A stretch of DNA of 64,000 nt, from NCBI GenBank assembly GCA_027531145.1, contig JAPZRF010000034.1, forward strand, positions 62,001 to 126,000, written 5' to 3'. The position numbers and the translations under genes were made by a program. Shown piece after piece: positions 1 to 7,903 of the stretch. The stretch's first letter is position 1. Every line of letters begins with the position of its first letter. Origin of the DNA: Brevundimonas sp. (lineage in GTDB: Bacteria; Pseudomonadota; Alphaproteobacteria; Caulobacterales; Caulobacteraceae). The notes under the pieces are model-generated. The model saw only the letters and a list, made by a program, of their open reading frames with translations. It ran no database searches and had not been told where the DNA came from.

Positions 1-768
1 GTCGCGCTTGGACAGGCGCTTGCCGTCCGGGGCCAGCAGCAGCCGGTGGTGGCGGTAGACCGGTGTCGGCAGACCCAGCAGCGCCTGCAACACGCGCTGG
101 ACCGAGGTGGTCTCGACCAGATCGACGCCGCGGATAACGTGGCTGACCCCCTGCGCCGCGTCGTCGATCACCGAGGCGATGACATAGCCGGCACCGATGT
201 CCTTGCGGCCCAGCACCATGTCGCCGAGCGCCTCGGGCCGGGCAGTGTGGCGGCCGGGATCCTCGCCTTCCTCGATCCAGTCCAGATGGTCGAAGCCACC
301 GAGGTGCGCGGCGGCGGCGGACAGGGACAGGCGCCAGGCGAAGGGCTGGCCCGCCGCCAGCCGTTCCGCCTCGTCCGCCGGATCGGGTGGCCCGCCGGCG
401 AAGGCCCGGGCGTCGATCGGGTCGCCGGCTTGGGGCGCGACCCCGGCCAGGGCCATCAGCTCCTTGCGTGTGCGGAAACAGCGGTAGAGCACGCCCATCT
501 CCCGCAGCTGCGCCAGCGCCGCGTCATAGTCGGCACGGTGCTGCGACTGGCGCCGGACGGGGCCGTCCCGGGTCAGGCCCAGCCAGGCGAGATCCTCGAG
601 GATGGCGACCTCATGCTCTGTCCGGCAGCGGGTGAAGTCGGTGTCCTCGATGCGCAGCAGGAAGCGCCCGCCTGCCGCCCGCGCCGCGTCATGGGCCAGC
701 ATGGCGGAGAAGGCGTGGCCCTTGTGCAGGCCGCCGGTCGGCGACGGCGCGAAGCGGGTGACGAACAT
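1..768 (-). CDS. gluQ: Glutamyl-Q tRNA(Asp) synthetase, C-terminus cut by the window edge
   Basis: The frame reads from an ATG at 768 down to base 1 without a stop, giving 256 residues. The N-terminus has the class I synthetase start RFAPSPTGGLHKGH, with the HIGH-like signature, and the last visible residues are KRLSKRD, the KMSKS-like loop. GluRS-like proteins that end soon after this loop, without an anticodon-binding domain, are GluQ enzymes, which glutamylate queuosine at the wobble base of tRNA-Asp. A full-length GluRS (gltX) is encoded separately at 59.8-61.2 kb, which supports this being the paralogue. The true end lies outside the window, so absence of the anticodon-binding domain is inferred. 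Confidence 0.88.
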   Translation of the reverse strand, partial: MFVTRFAPSPTGGLHKGHAFSAMLAHDAARAAGGRFLLRIEDTDFTRCRTEHEVAILEDLAWLGLTRDGPVRRQSQHRADYDAALAQLREMGVLYRCFRTRKELMALAGVAPQAGDPIDARAFAGGPPDPADEAERLAAGQPFAWRLSLSAAAAHLGGFDHLDWIEEGEDPGRHTARPEALGDMVLGRKDIGAGYVIASVIDDAAQGVSHVIRGVDLVETTSVQRVLQALLGLPTPVYRHHRLLLAPDGKRLSKRD

Positions 769-787
769 GGGGCGAGTGTAGCGGAAT

Positions 788-909
788 CTCCTCCCCCATA
801 GCGCAGCGTATGGGGAAGGGGGACCATGCGCAGCATGGTGGAGGTGGCGGGGCAAGCGCCGCGTTCTGTCCCTCGCCCCCTCCACCGCATGCGGGGGAGG
901 AGGGGGAGG
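788..909. repeat. Inverted pair of palindromic repeats, family B
   Basis: Two facing copies of an element lie between gluQ and the glycosylase gene. Each copy has a head hairpin of the CTCCCCC/GGGGGAG type, then a second hairpin (left copy ACCATGC, GCA loop, GCATGGT), then a purine-rich tail GGAGGGGGC. The same layout recurs at 37.5, 40.9 and 50.9 kb. It is noncoding and probably folds as a long cruciform or RNA hairpin between divergent genes. Confidence 0.75.
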
Positions 910-982
910 AGTCCCTCGCGCTTTCCGGACTCCGGCCTCCCGCCTGCCTTCCCTTGCGGGCGGGGTCCGGCATAGTCGCCCC

Positions 983-1621
983 ATGCCGTCCGCCCCGTCC
1001 CCCGACGCCCTGCACGCCGCCCGCGAGGCGCTGGCCGCCGCCGATCCGGCGCTGGCGCGCGCTCATGCGGCCCTGCCGCCTTTCGCATGGCGACTCCGCC
1101 CGGGCGGCTTTGAGGGGCTGTTCCGCATGATCGTGGAGCAGCAGGTGTCGGTCGCCGCCGCGGCCTCGATCTGGCGCCGGGTGGGCGCGGGGCTGGGCGA
1201 GGTGACGCCCGAGCGGCTGCTGGCGCACGCGCCGGAGACGTTGAGGAGCTTCGGCCTGTCGGGCCAGAAGGCGCGCTACGGCCGCGAGATCGCCCTCGCC
1301 CAGGTCGAGGGGCGGATCGACCTCAATGCGCTCGCTCACCTGGACGATGACGCGGCGGTGCAGGCCCTGACCGCCATCAAGGGCGTCGGACGCTGGACCG
1401 CGGAGACCTATCTGATGTTCTGCGAGGGCCGCGTCGACGTCTTTCCCGGCGGCGACGTGGCCCTGCAGGCGGCGATGGCGTGGCTGGACGGGCTGGAGGC
1501 CAGGCCGACCGAGAAGGCGGCCTATGTCCGGGCCGAGGCCTGGAGCCCACACCGCGGCGTTGCCGCCCACCTGCTATGGGCCTGGTACGGTGCGGTCAAG
1601 CGGGGGGAGGCGGCGGCGTAG
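983..1621 (+). CDS. DNA-3-methyladenine glycosylase II (AlkA-like, HhH-GPD)
   Basis: This 212-residue protein removes alkylated purines from DNA as the first step of base excision repair. It has the helix-hairpin-helix segment IKGVGRWTAETYL (about residues 132-144), followed by FPGGD, where the aspartate matches the catalytic Asp of the HhH-GPD superfamily. The upstream motif VEQQVSVAAA is typical of AlkA-like enzymes. The start ATG at 983 follows a leader dominated by the family B repeat. The TAG stop at 1619-1621 overlaps the 3' end of the convergent tRNA-Ile gene. The protein lacks the extra N-terminal domain of E. coli AlkA and corresponds to the short form. Confidence 0.88.
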   Translation: MPSAPSPDALHAAREALAAADPALARAHAALPPFAWRLRPGGFEGLFRMIVEQQVSVAAAASIWRRVGAGLGEVTPERLLAHAPETLRSFGLSGQKARYGREIALAQVEGRIDLNALAHLDDDAAVQALTAIKGVGRWTAETYLMFCEGRVDVFPGGDVALQAAMAWLDGLEARPTEKAAYVRAEAWSPHRGVAAHLLWAWYGAVKRGEAAA

Positions 1622-1691
1622 GCCCGGAGGGACTCGAACCCCCAACCAGACCGTTATGAGCGGTCGGCTCTAACCATTGAGCTACGGGCCC
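1619..1691 (-). tRNA. tRNA-Ile(CAU), lysidine type
   Basis: On the minus strand the sequence folds as a cloverleaf. The acceptor arm is GGGCCCG, the D-arm AGCTCAATGGTTAGAGC, the anticodon stem GACCG/CGGTC with loop CTCATAA (anticodon CAT), and the T-arm GGGGGTTCGAGTCCC. CAT could mean Met or lysidine-modified Ile. The overall sequence resembles the minor tRNA-Ile2 rather than elongator or initiator tRNA-Met. The predicted first pair is G1-U72, and CCA is not encoded (discriminator A followed by CGC). The 3' end overlaps the stop codon of the convergent glycosylase gene. Confidence 0.88.
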
Positions 1692-1877
1692 GCGCAGACG
1701 CGAGAGGCCCGGCCTAGCAGGGACCGGCGCGGCAGAAAAGCGGCGCGGGGTGAGCCCGATGTCATGCAGATGAACGGAACCTGCCATAGGGAGGCTTGCG
1801 TTCATTCAGCCGGCCAAGGTCAAGTTCGGCCTCTCGACTGGCGCGAAGGCCGGTGTCTGTTGGCAGGAGACTTCCGC

Positions 1878-2615
1878 ATGTCCCGTTCCGTTCTCGCCGC
1901 CGCGCTGGGTGCCGCGATGCTCGCCACAGTCGCCCCTGCGCCGGCGTTCGCCCAGGTGCAGCCGGAGCAGATGGTGCAGCCCGCGCCGTCGCTGAACCTG
2001 TCGGCCGCGGGCGAGGTGAAGCTGGCCCCCGACATGGCCACCCTGATCTTCGGCGTGGTGACCGAGGCGGCCAGCGCGGCGGAGGCCATGCAGCTGAACG
2101 CCCGGCGTATGACCGGGGTCAGCGCGGCCCTGCGCCGGGCCGGCATCGCCGAGCGCGACATCCAGACCGCCGGGCTCAGCCTGTCGGCCCAGTACGACTA
2201 TGTGCAGAACGAGGCCCCGCGCCTGCGCGGCTACCAGGCGTCGAACCGGGTGACGGTGATCGTGCCCGACCTCGCCCGCACCGGCGAGGTGGCCGACGCC
2301 GTGGTCGCCGCCGGGGTCAACCAGATCGACGGCGTCAGCTTCGGCCTGCAGGATCCGTCGGCGGCCGAGGATCAGGCGCGTCGGCTGGCGGTGCGGGCGC
2401 TGCAGGCGAAGGCGGCGCTCTACGCCGAGGCGCTGGGCGTCCGGCTGGGCGGCATCCGCAGCCTGACCGAGGGCGGCGGCTACGCGCCGCCGCCGCCGAT
2501 GCCGATGTATCGGATGGCGGCCATGGCCGAGAGCATGGACGCCTCGACGCCGGTCTCGGGCGGCGAGCTGACGGTCCGGGTGGACATCACCGGAGTGTAC
2601 GATCTGGAGCGGTGA
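1878..2615 (+). CDS. SIMPL (DUF541) domain periplasmic protein
   Basis: The protein has 245 residues from ATG 1878, chosen because AGGAG lies 8 bases upstream and a clear signal peptide starts there (about residues 1-24, ending AFA-Q). The mature part has the SIMPL pattern: an N-terminal strand with SAAGEVKLAPDMATL, an AQYDY segment, and YQASNRVTVIV in the middle. SIMPL proteins are periplasmic or outer-membrane proteins of uncertain role, sometimes linked to oxidative stress. It stands alone between tRNA-Ile and the panD remnant. Confidence 0.85.
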   Translation: MSRSVLAAALGAAMLATVAPAPAFAQVQPEQMVQPAPSLNLSAAGEVKLAPDMATLIFGVVTEAASAAEAMQLNARRMTGVSAALRRAGIAERDIQTAGLSLSAQYDYVQNEAPRLRGYQASNRVTVIVPDLARTGEVADAVVAAGVNQIDGVSFGLQDPSAAEDQARRLAVRALQAKAALYAEALGVRLGGIRSLTEGGGYAPPPPMPMYRMAAMAESMDASTPVSGGELTVRVDITGVYDLER

Positions 2616-2652
2616 GGCTGTCCGGGCGGCGAGAGACCGCGCCGCAGCTCAG

Positions 2653-2742
2653 GGGTTCAAAGCGGGCACAGCGAGGTCACAGCGATCACGGCGGAACCTG
2701 TGCAGCGGCGCGCGCGACCGAAGCCCTCCCCCGAGGGGGAGG
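2653..2742. repeat. Repeat D copy followed by a family B head hairpin
   Basis: The stretch from about 2653 carries the phrase CACAGCGAGGTCACAGCG, which recurs at 50.82-50.86 kb and inverted at 51.05-51.08 kb. It is followed at 2725-2742 by the perfect palindrome CCTCCCCCGAGGGGGAGG, the head hairpin of family B. It sits just after the panD remnant and before the SIMPL gene end. The same two elements are nested together downstream of nusG. Confidence 0.55.
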
Positions 2743-2755
2743 AATAGGCAGCACT

Positions 2756-3107
2756 CTACGCCGCCCGCTTGATCTCGTTGCGGTCGTCTAGGACGACGAC
2801 GGGGCTGTAGTTGCGGGCCTCTGCCTGCGGCAGCCGTCCGCAGGACGAGGATGACGCGGTCGGTCTTCTGCACCAGGCGGGCGGCCGCGCCATTGGCTCC
2901 GATCACGCGGGAGCCGCCCGGGGCCTCGATGGCGCAGATGGTGACGCGCGCGCCGGTGGTGATGTTCAGCACGTCGATCCGTGCGTGCGGCAGGATGTCC
3001 GCGTGGTCCGGCAAGTCGCGGTCGATGGCGATCGAGCCCTCGCAATCGAGGTCGGCCTGGGTCGCCACGGCGTGGTGCAGCCTGGACTTCATCAGGCTGA
3101 CCGGCAT
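2756..3107 (-). pseudogene. panD: Aspartate 1-decarboxylase (panD), frameshifted and with altered catalytic residues
   Basis: PanD makes beta-alanine for pantothenate and CoA. Residues from [12 protein letters not shown] to [10 protein letters not shown] match PanD, including the EGS self-cleavage site that creates the pyruvoyl group. Reading then shifts near 2837-2846. Adding two bases restores an ending with [16 protein letters not shown] and a TAG stop at 2756-2758, for 117 residues, the usual family length. By alignment from memory with the E. coli enzyme, Lys9 is Arg, Tyr22 is Cys, Thr57 is Ile and Tyr58 is Cys, while Ser25, Arg54 and Asn72 remain. Frameshift plus lost catalytic residues suggests decay rather than a single sequencing error, but an error cannot be excluded. 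Confidence 0.8.
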
Positions 3108-3317
3108 GGGCGGTCTGCGGAACGGGAGCGAGGCGGGGTCTCGCGATGCGGCACATTCAGGGACTTCGGCTTCGACCATGGATCGTTCGTGCGGCGTTAC
3201 AGCAGGGACGTGGCGGGACGTCGCGTTACAGGTCCTTCATTTGATTTAGGCGGGTCGACGTCTAAAGTCAGGTACGGTCCGTGCAGCGGGCCAGCGGCAC
3301 AGGACGGCATTTTGGCC

Positions 3318-5096
3318 ATGAAGCAGTTCTTCCTCACGCTGGCGGGGGTGTTCGCCGGGCTGGTCCTGTTCGTTATCCTGGTTCCGGTGGCCCTGATCGG
3401 GCTGGCTGCTGCGGGCTCCTCGGCCCCGACGACGGCCCCGGGGACGGTGCTTGAGCTCGACCTGCGTGAGGGCCTGACCGACCAGCCGCCGACCAACCCC
3501 TTCGCCAGCTTCGGCGGGGCCCAGCTGTCGGTGCTCGAGGTCGTCGACGCCCTGGACCGCGCCGAGGACGACCGCAACGTCAAGGCCGTGCTGATCCGTC
3601 TCCCGGAAATGGGCATGACCCCGGCCGCGGCCGACGAGGTGCGCCAGGCCATCCGCCGGTTCCGGGCCGCCGGCAAGCCGGTCATTGCCCACAGTCAGGG
3701 TTTCCTGCCGGTCGGGGCGGTGCTGTCCAGCTATATGGTCGGGGCTGCGGCCTCGGAGCTGTGGATGCAGGAGACCTCCGGCTTCCAGGCCACCGGCTTC
3801 TCGGCCGACGAGATCTTCCTCGGTGACGCCTTCCGCCGCTATGGCGTGACCGCCGACTTTGAGCAGCGCTACGAGTACAAGAACGCGGTCAACGTCTACA
3901 CCGAGAACGATTTCACCCCGGCGCATCGTGAGGCGATGCTGTCGTGGATGCGGTCGCTGTACGACCAGGCGCTGGCCGCGGCCGCTTCGGATCGCCGCAT
4001 GCCCCCGGCCGCCTTGACCGAGCTGATCGAGGGCGGCCCCTATCCGGCGGACCGCGCCGCTGCCCTGAAACTGATAGACAAGGTCGGCCAGGTCGAGGAA
4101 GCCGAGGCCGAGATCCTCCGCCGCGCCGGCAATGGCGCGAAGCTGGTGCCGCTGCGGGAGTATGTGTCCGGCCACGGTCTGCAGACCGGCTCGGGCGCTG
4201 ACGCCATCGCCATCGTCCAGGCCGAGGGCACCATTGTCACCGGCCGCGACAGCGGCGGTGGTTTCGGTTCCGGGACCATGATCTATTCCGATGACATGGC
4301 CAAGGCGATCTACGAGGCCATCGCGAACCGCGCGGTCAAGGCCATCGTGGTGCGGGTGTCCTCGCCCGGCGGCTCGCCGGACGCTTCCGAGCAGATCCTC
4401 GCGGCGATCCGCGCCGCCAGGGCCGCAGGCAAGCCGGTCGTGATCTCCATGGGAGCCTACGCCGCCTCGGGCGGCTACTGGATCAGCTCCGAGGCCTCGG
4501 CCATCGTGGCCCAGCCCTCGACCCTGACCGGCTCGATCGGCGTGTTCGGCGGCAAGTTCGTGCTCAGCGAGGCGCTGGGCCGGTTCGGCGTCGATATCCG
4601 GGCCCTGTCCGTGGGCGGCGAGTATGCTGACGCCTTCTCGCCGGTGACCCGTTTCGACGGCACCGACCGCACGGCCTTCGCCACTTCCATCGACCGCACC
4701 TACGACCAGTTCATCAGCCGGGTGGCCACGGGTCGCAACCTGCCCGAGGCCCGCGTTCGCGAGATCGCCCGCGGCCGCGTCTGGACCGGGGCCCAGGCCC
4801 GCGAGCTGGGCCTGGTCGACGAGCTGGGTGGCCTGCACGAGGCCATCGCCCGGGCCCGCGCCCTCGCCGAGATCGAGGAGTCGGCGTCGGTGCGTCTGAT
4901 CCGGTACCCGGCCGAAAAGTCACCGTTCGAGGCCCTGTCCGCCGCCTTCGGCGTCTCGGCCGAGGGGGCGCGGGCGATGGCCACGGTCGGGACCATCATG
5001 AGCGATCCGGAAGCCCAGGCCCTGATAACCCGGGCCCGGACCGAGCAGTTGCGCGCCCGGGGCGGCGTGGTCCTCGCGGACCAGCCGCTGCGGTGA
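3318..5096 (+). CDS. sppA: Signal peptide peptidase SppA, 67K type
   Basis: SppA is a membrane-bound serine protease that degrades cleaved signal peptides. The start is ATG 3318, which begins MKQFFLTLAG with an uncleaved N-terminal membrane segment (about residues 5-27). The 592-residue length fits the duplicated proteobacterial form (about 600). The N-terminal domain has YEYKNAVNVYT, with the catalytic lysine. The C-terminal domain has GAYAASGGYWIS, with the catalytic serine. The region between panD and this start (3108-3317) is the shared divergent upstream region. Confidence 0.93.
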   Translation: MKQFFLTLAGVFAGLVLFVILVPVALIGLAAAGSSAPTTAPGTVLELDLREGLTDQPPTNPFASFGGAQLSVLEVVDALDRAEDDRNVKAVLIRLPEMGMTPAAADEVRQAIRRFRAAGKPVIAHSQGFLPVGAVLSSYMVGAAASELWMQETSGFQATGFSADEIFLGDAFRRYGVTADFEQRYEYKNAVNVYTENDFTPAHREAMLSWMRSLYDQALAAAASDRRMPPAALTELIEGGPYPADRAAALKLIDKVGQVEEAEAEILRRAGNGAKLVPLREYVSGHGLQTGSGADAIAIVQAEGTIVTGRDSGGGFGSGTMIYSDDMAKAIYEAIANRAVKAIVVRVSSPGGSPDASEQILAAIRAARAAGKPVVISMGAYAASGGYWISSEASAIVAQPSTLTGSIGVFGGKFVLSEALGRFGVDIRALSVGGEYADAFSPVTRFDGTDRTAFATSIDRTYDQFISRVATGRNLPEARVREIARGRVWTGAQARELGLVDELGGLHEAIARARALAEIEESASVRLIRYPAEKSPFEALSAAFGVSAEGARAMATVGTIMSDPEAQALITRARTEQLRARGGVVLADQPLR

Positions 5097-5202
5097 GCCG
5101 CCGCATCTCACACCGGGCTGTGAACGTCCGACGCATTGACCGCGCGAGCCCGGAGCCCGACACTGGCGGGAAGGGGCGCGCCGTCCCTGCGAGGCAGCTG
5201 AC

Positions 5203-5520
5203 ATGACCGGCACCGGGCACCGCTTTGTCCACTATCGCCTCGGCACCGCCGGTGTCCCGCGGGTGCTGCGCCCGTTCGCCTGGCTCCTCGGCGTCATCGC
5301 CACCGGTGTGGCCATCACCCTTGGGGCGGTGCTGGCGCTGCTGACCGCTGCGGCGGTGGCCCTGCTGGCGGTGGTCGCAGGCGTCACCATGCTGTTCACA
5401 GGCTGGGCGCTGAGGGCCCGGCGCACGGTGCGGGCCCGCCCCGCCGCCGAAGGGGTGCTGGACGCCCGCAAGGTGGGCGACACCTGGGTCACCTACGGCT
5501 GGGATCGTGAGGGTCGCTGA
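5203..5520 (+). CDS. Small two-helix membrane protein, function unknown
   Basis: The product has 105 residues with two hydrophobic segments (about residues 27-47 and 50-68) rich in Ala, Val and Leu, a basic stretch RARRTVRARP, and a polar tail. I do not recognise a family. It is followed after 5 bases by ampD and may be cotranscribed with it. Confidence 0.6.
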   Translation: MTGTGHRFVHYRLGTAGVPRVLRPFAWLLGVIATGVAITLGAVLALLTAAAVALLAVVAGVTMLFTGWALRARRTVRARPAAEGVLDARKVGDTWVTYGWDREGR

Positions 5521-5525
5521 GGCCG

Positions 5526-6290
5526 GTGACGCTTGAGCTGATCGAGGCCCCGTCGCCGAACTTCGACGCCCGGCGCCGCCCGCCGGACGCGCTTGTCCTG
5601 CACTATACAGGTATGCCCGGTGGCGAGGCGGCCCTCGACCGGCTGCGTGACCCGAAGGCCAGGGTCTCGGCCCACTATCTGGTGGAGGAGGACGGGCGCA
5701 TCTTCCGGCTGGTCGACGAGGCGCGGCGCGCCTGGCACGCCGGCAAGGGTGCGTGGCAGGGCGAGACCGACTTCAACGCCGTCTCGATCGGAATCGAGAT
5801 CGTCAATCCGGGCCATGAGTGGGGCTATCGCGACTTTCCCGAGGTGCAGATCGTCGCCGTGACGGCCCTGGTCGGCGATATCCGCAGCCGCTGGAGCATC
5901 CCGGACGCCCGCATCATCGGCCACTCCGACTACGCCCCGGCGCGCAAGGAGGACCCCGGGGAGCGCTTTCCGTGGAAGCGTCTGGCCGAGGCTGGTCACG
6001 GCCTTTGGTTCGAGCCGGCCCCGGCGCGGATCGCCGCGCTTGGCGGGCTGTTGCAGCCCGGCGACGGCGGGGTCGGGGTGCTGGTGCTGCGCTCGGGCCT
6101 GCACCGGCTGGGCTACGGGCTGGCCCCGTCCGGCGACTTTGACGAGGAGATGCGCCTGACCGTGGCCGCCTTCCAGCGCCACTGGCGGCCGTCGCGGGTC
6201 GACGGCATCGCCGACGGGGAGACCCGTGCCCGGCTGGTCGGCCTGCTTCAACTGGCCTCGGCCGAGAGCGTCACCGGGGTGCTGAACTAG
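5526..6290 (+). CDS. ampD: N-acetylmuramoyl-L-alanine amidase (AmpD-like) with peptidoglycan-binding domain
   Basis: The enzyme cleaves the MurNAc-L-Ala bond, probably on anhydro-muropeptides in recycling. Start is GTG 5526, 254 residues. The amidase_2 domain (about 1-160) shows the zinc ligands: His in LVLHYTGM, His in GHSDYAP and Asp in ARKEDPGERF. A C-terminal segment (about 175-245) with VLVLRSGLHRLGYG and AAFQRHWRPS fits a peptidoglycan-binding domain. The TAG stop shares its CTAG with the stop codon of the convergent toxin gene. Confidence 0.87.
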   Translation: MTLELIEAPSPNFDARRRPPDALVLHYTGMPGGEAALDRLRDPKARVSAHYLVEEDGRIFRLVDEARRAWHAGKGAWQGETDFNAVSIGIEIVNPGHEWGYRDFPEVQIVAVTALVGDIRSRWSIPDARIIGHSDYAPARKEDPGERFPWKRLAEAGHGLWFEPAPARIAALGGLLQPGDGGVGVLVLRSGLHRLGYGLAPSGDFDEEMRLTVAAFQRHWRPSRVDGIADGETRARLVGLLQLASAESVTGVLN

Positions 6291-6559
6291 GGGTCCGTGC
6301 GGTTCTGATACGGGCCGAAGATGCGGCGCACCGTCACGATCCGGTCTGTCTCATCGATGTGATACTGAAGGGCGTAGCTCGCCACTATTCGCTCCCGGAC
6401 ACCTCGGTATCCGATGCTCGGCCAGCGGACCGGAGCCACGCCAAGGTCGGCCACGGCGGCGTTGTTCCGCTTCAGCCGGGCGCGAGCCCCGGTCCCGCTG
6501 CCGGCCTGTGGCAGCCACTGGCGGGTCGCCAGCAGGCCCAGACGCTGCTGACAAGTCAG
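6287..6559 (-). CDS. RelE/ParE-like toxin with no standard start codon
   Basis: The C-terminal part GVRERIVASYALQYHID followed by VTVRRIFGPYQ matches the core and last strand of ParE/RelE toxins. The preceding WLPQAGSGTGARARL and VAPVRWP fit the helical hairpin of the alphaproteobacterial subfamily. No ATG, GTG or TTG lies at a sensible place. The only codon that reproduces the usual overlap with the antitoxin stop is CTG at 6559, which gives 90 residues. Either CTG is used, or the start has been lost and the toxin is silent. Confidence 0.65.
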   Translation of the reverse strand: MTCQQRLGLLATRQWLPQAGSGTGARARLKRNNAAVADLGVAPVRWPSIGYRGVRERIVASYALQYHIDETDRIVTVRRIFGPYQNRTDP

Positions 6560-6765
6560 GCTGACGTGGAAGCAGCCCCACGCTCGGCGGCTTCCAACTC
6601 GGCGCGCAGCCAGTCCAGCGCGGCCTGACCCGAGATGAGCCGGCCGTGGGCGATGTCGTCGAACTTCTCGTCGAGGCGGGCGCGCTCCCACGCCAGCCGC
6701 GCCTCGCGCCGGGCCGGCGTTTTGGACTCAAGGTCGACGGGCCGCTCGGCCCCCGGCTCGGACAT
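6556..6765 (-). CDS. Antitoxin of a ParDE-like pair
   Basis: The 69-residue acidic, helical protein starts at ATG 6765 and ends 4 bases into the toxin frame. The segment RLISGQAALDWLRAELEAAER resembles the toxin-wrapping helix of small ParD-like antitoxins, which carry a phrase such as G-R-V-I-S-G-x-x-V-L-x-W-L. Identification rests mainly on size, the end motif and the toxin neighbour. Confidence 0.6.
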   Translation of the reverse strand: MSEPGAERPVDLESKTPARREARLAWERARLDEKFDDIAHGRLISGQAALDWLRAELEAAERGAASTSA

Positions 6766-6833
6766 GGCGGCAGTCTAGCACGCTCTCGGGGGACCGGCGA
6801 GTTGACGGGGCGTGTCCGGAGGCTCACCTAGGG

Positions 6834-7216
6834 CGCGCCAGACGGCCGGGCGGTCGCGGCGGGGTTCGCCCTGTCGAGGAAAGTCCGGGCTCCACGGTGA
6901 AAAGGCGGCGGGTAACGCCCGCCCGGGGTGACCCGAGGGATAGCGCCACAGAAAGCAAACCTCCGGGCCTGCGGGGCCGGGAAGGGTGAAAGGGTGGGGT
7001 AAGAGCCCACCGCGGCTTCGGTAACGCGGCCGGCATGGCAAGCCCCGCCTGGAGCAAGACCGAATAGGGGCGTCGCGCGGACTCCGGTCCGCAGGGTTCA
7101 CCGCCCGAGACGCCCGGGTAGGTCGCGAGAACCGCCCAGCGATGGGCGGTCCAGAGGAATGATCGTCACCCGCCCCCCGGGCGGGAACAGAACCCGGCTT
7201 ACAGGCCGTCTGGCAC
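6834..7216 (+). ncRNA. rnpB: RNase P RNA, bacterial type A
   Basis: This is the catalytic RNA of RNase P, which trims tRNA 5' leaders. Terminal bases 6837-6847 pair perfectly with 7204-7214 (P1). Conserved core elements are visible in order: GAGGAAAGTCCGGGCTCCAC near 6876, ACAGAAAGCAAACC near 6949, GCAAGACCGAATAGGG near 7053, and AGAGGAATGATCGTCACC followed by ACAGAACCCGGCTTA near 7153-7203. The exact ends are approximate. It lies just upstream of the division cluster promoter region. Confidence 0.96.
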
Positions 7217-7264
7217 CTCTTCTTCCCGCGTCTGTCCCAGCCGATGCGTCTCGTTACTGCAAAT

Positions 7265-7279
7265 GTTCTGCTAATGTTC
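7265..7279 (+). promoter_or_regulatory. LexA (SOS) box ahead of mraZ
   Basis: A perfect direct repeat GTTC-N7-GTTC (spacer TGCTAAT) lies 181 bases before the mraZ start. This is the LexA operator form of alphaproteobacteria. A second perfect copy in this window is upstream of uvrA, a classic SOS gene, which supports the motif being functional here. Confidence 0.65.
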
Positions 7280-7341
7280 TGGTCAACCCAAGGTTTTCCA
7301 CAGGCCGCCTCTCCGCAGTTTGGTAAAGTCTCGTCAACCAA

Positions 7342-7376
7342 TCCCATTGAGACCCAGTTCAGCCCATGCTATCCCA
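7342..7376 (-). promoter_or_regulatory. MraZ operator, four TGGGN repeats
   Basis: On the minus strand four copies of TGGGN (TGGGA, TGGGC, TGGGT, TGGGA) occur at 7372-7376, 7362-7366, 7352-7356 and 7342-7346, each separated by 5 bases, so the period is exactly 10. This is the MraZ box arrangement known from E. coli, where MraZ represses its own operon. It lies 84-118 bases before the mraZ start and predicts autoregulation. Confidence 0.85.
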
Positions 7377-7459
7377 AAAGCATGATTTGGGGGTGACGGG
7401 CGCGTGTTCGGCGTCCGGTGACATGGGCAGGCTCGCGGGGGCCATTGGCGGGGCAGGGC

Positions 7460-7903
7460 GTGTTTCTCTCGACCTACGAGAAACAACTGGATGGCAAACG
7501 CCGCCTGCTGATCCCGCAGGAGTACCGCACTGCGCAGAACGGGGCCGAGGCCCGGGTGTTCTGCTTCCTCTCGATCACCGCGGATTGTCTGGAGGCCGGC
7601 GGCGACAAGCTGATGGCCGAGTATGTCGCCCGCATCGAGGCCTTGCCGTTCGGTAGCGAGGCGCGCACGGCGCTGGAGGAGGCCTTTTACGCCGGCCAGC
7701 GGCAGCTGACCTATGACGGCGGCGGCCGCATCACCCTGCCCGAAAGCCTGTGCGAGGAAGCGGGGCTGGGCGAGGACGTGATCATTGCCGGCATGGGGCC
7801 GCGCTTCCAGATCTGGGACCGGGCGCGCTGGCAGGGGCGCAAGCCGGGCAGCCGCGACCTCGCCCGCAGGGTGCTGACTGCGCCGCCGGGAGGTGCCGCA
7901 TGA
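7460..7903 (+). CDS. mraZ: Transcriptional regulator MraZ
   Basis: MraZ is the AbrB-fold regulator at the head of the division/cell-wall cluster. I chose GTG 7460, giving [22 protein letters not shown] at the N-terminus as in family members (147 residues), with a purine-rich GGGGCAGGG just upstream. An upstream ATG at 7418 would add 14 atypical residues. The second swapped-hairpin repeat is visible at [17 protein letters not shown]. The stop overlaps the rsmH start as ATGA. Four TGGGN boxes upstream are its probable binding site. Confidence 0.93.
   Translation: MFLSTYEKQLDGKRRLLIPQEYRTAQNGAEARVFCFLSITADCLEAGGDKLMAEYVARIEALPFGSEARTALEEAFYAGQRQLTYDGGGRITLPESLCEEAGLGEDVIIAGMGPRFQIWDRARWQGRKPGSRDLARRVLTAPPGGAA

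Noticed and set aside
7294..7302. TTTTCCACA, near a DnaA box
   Set aside because: One mismatch to TTATCCACA and a single copy without other boxes or an AT-rich region. Not enough to claim DnaA control or an origin.
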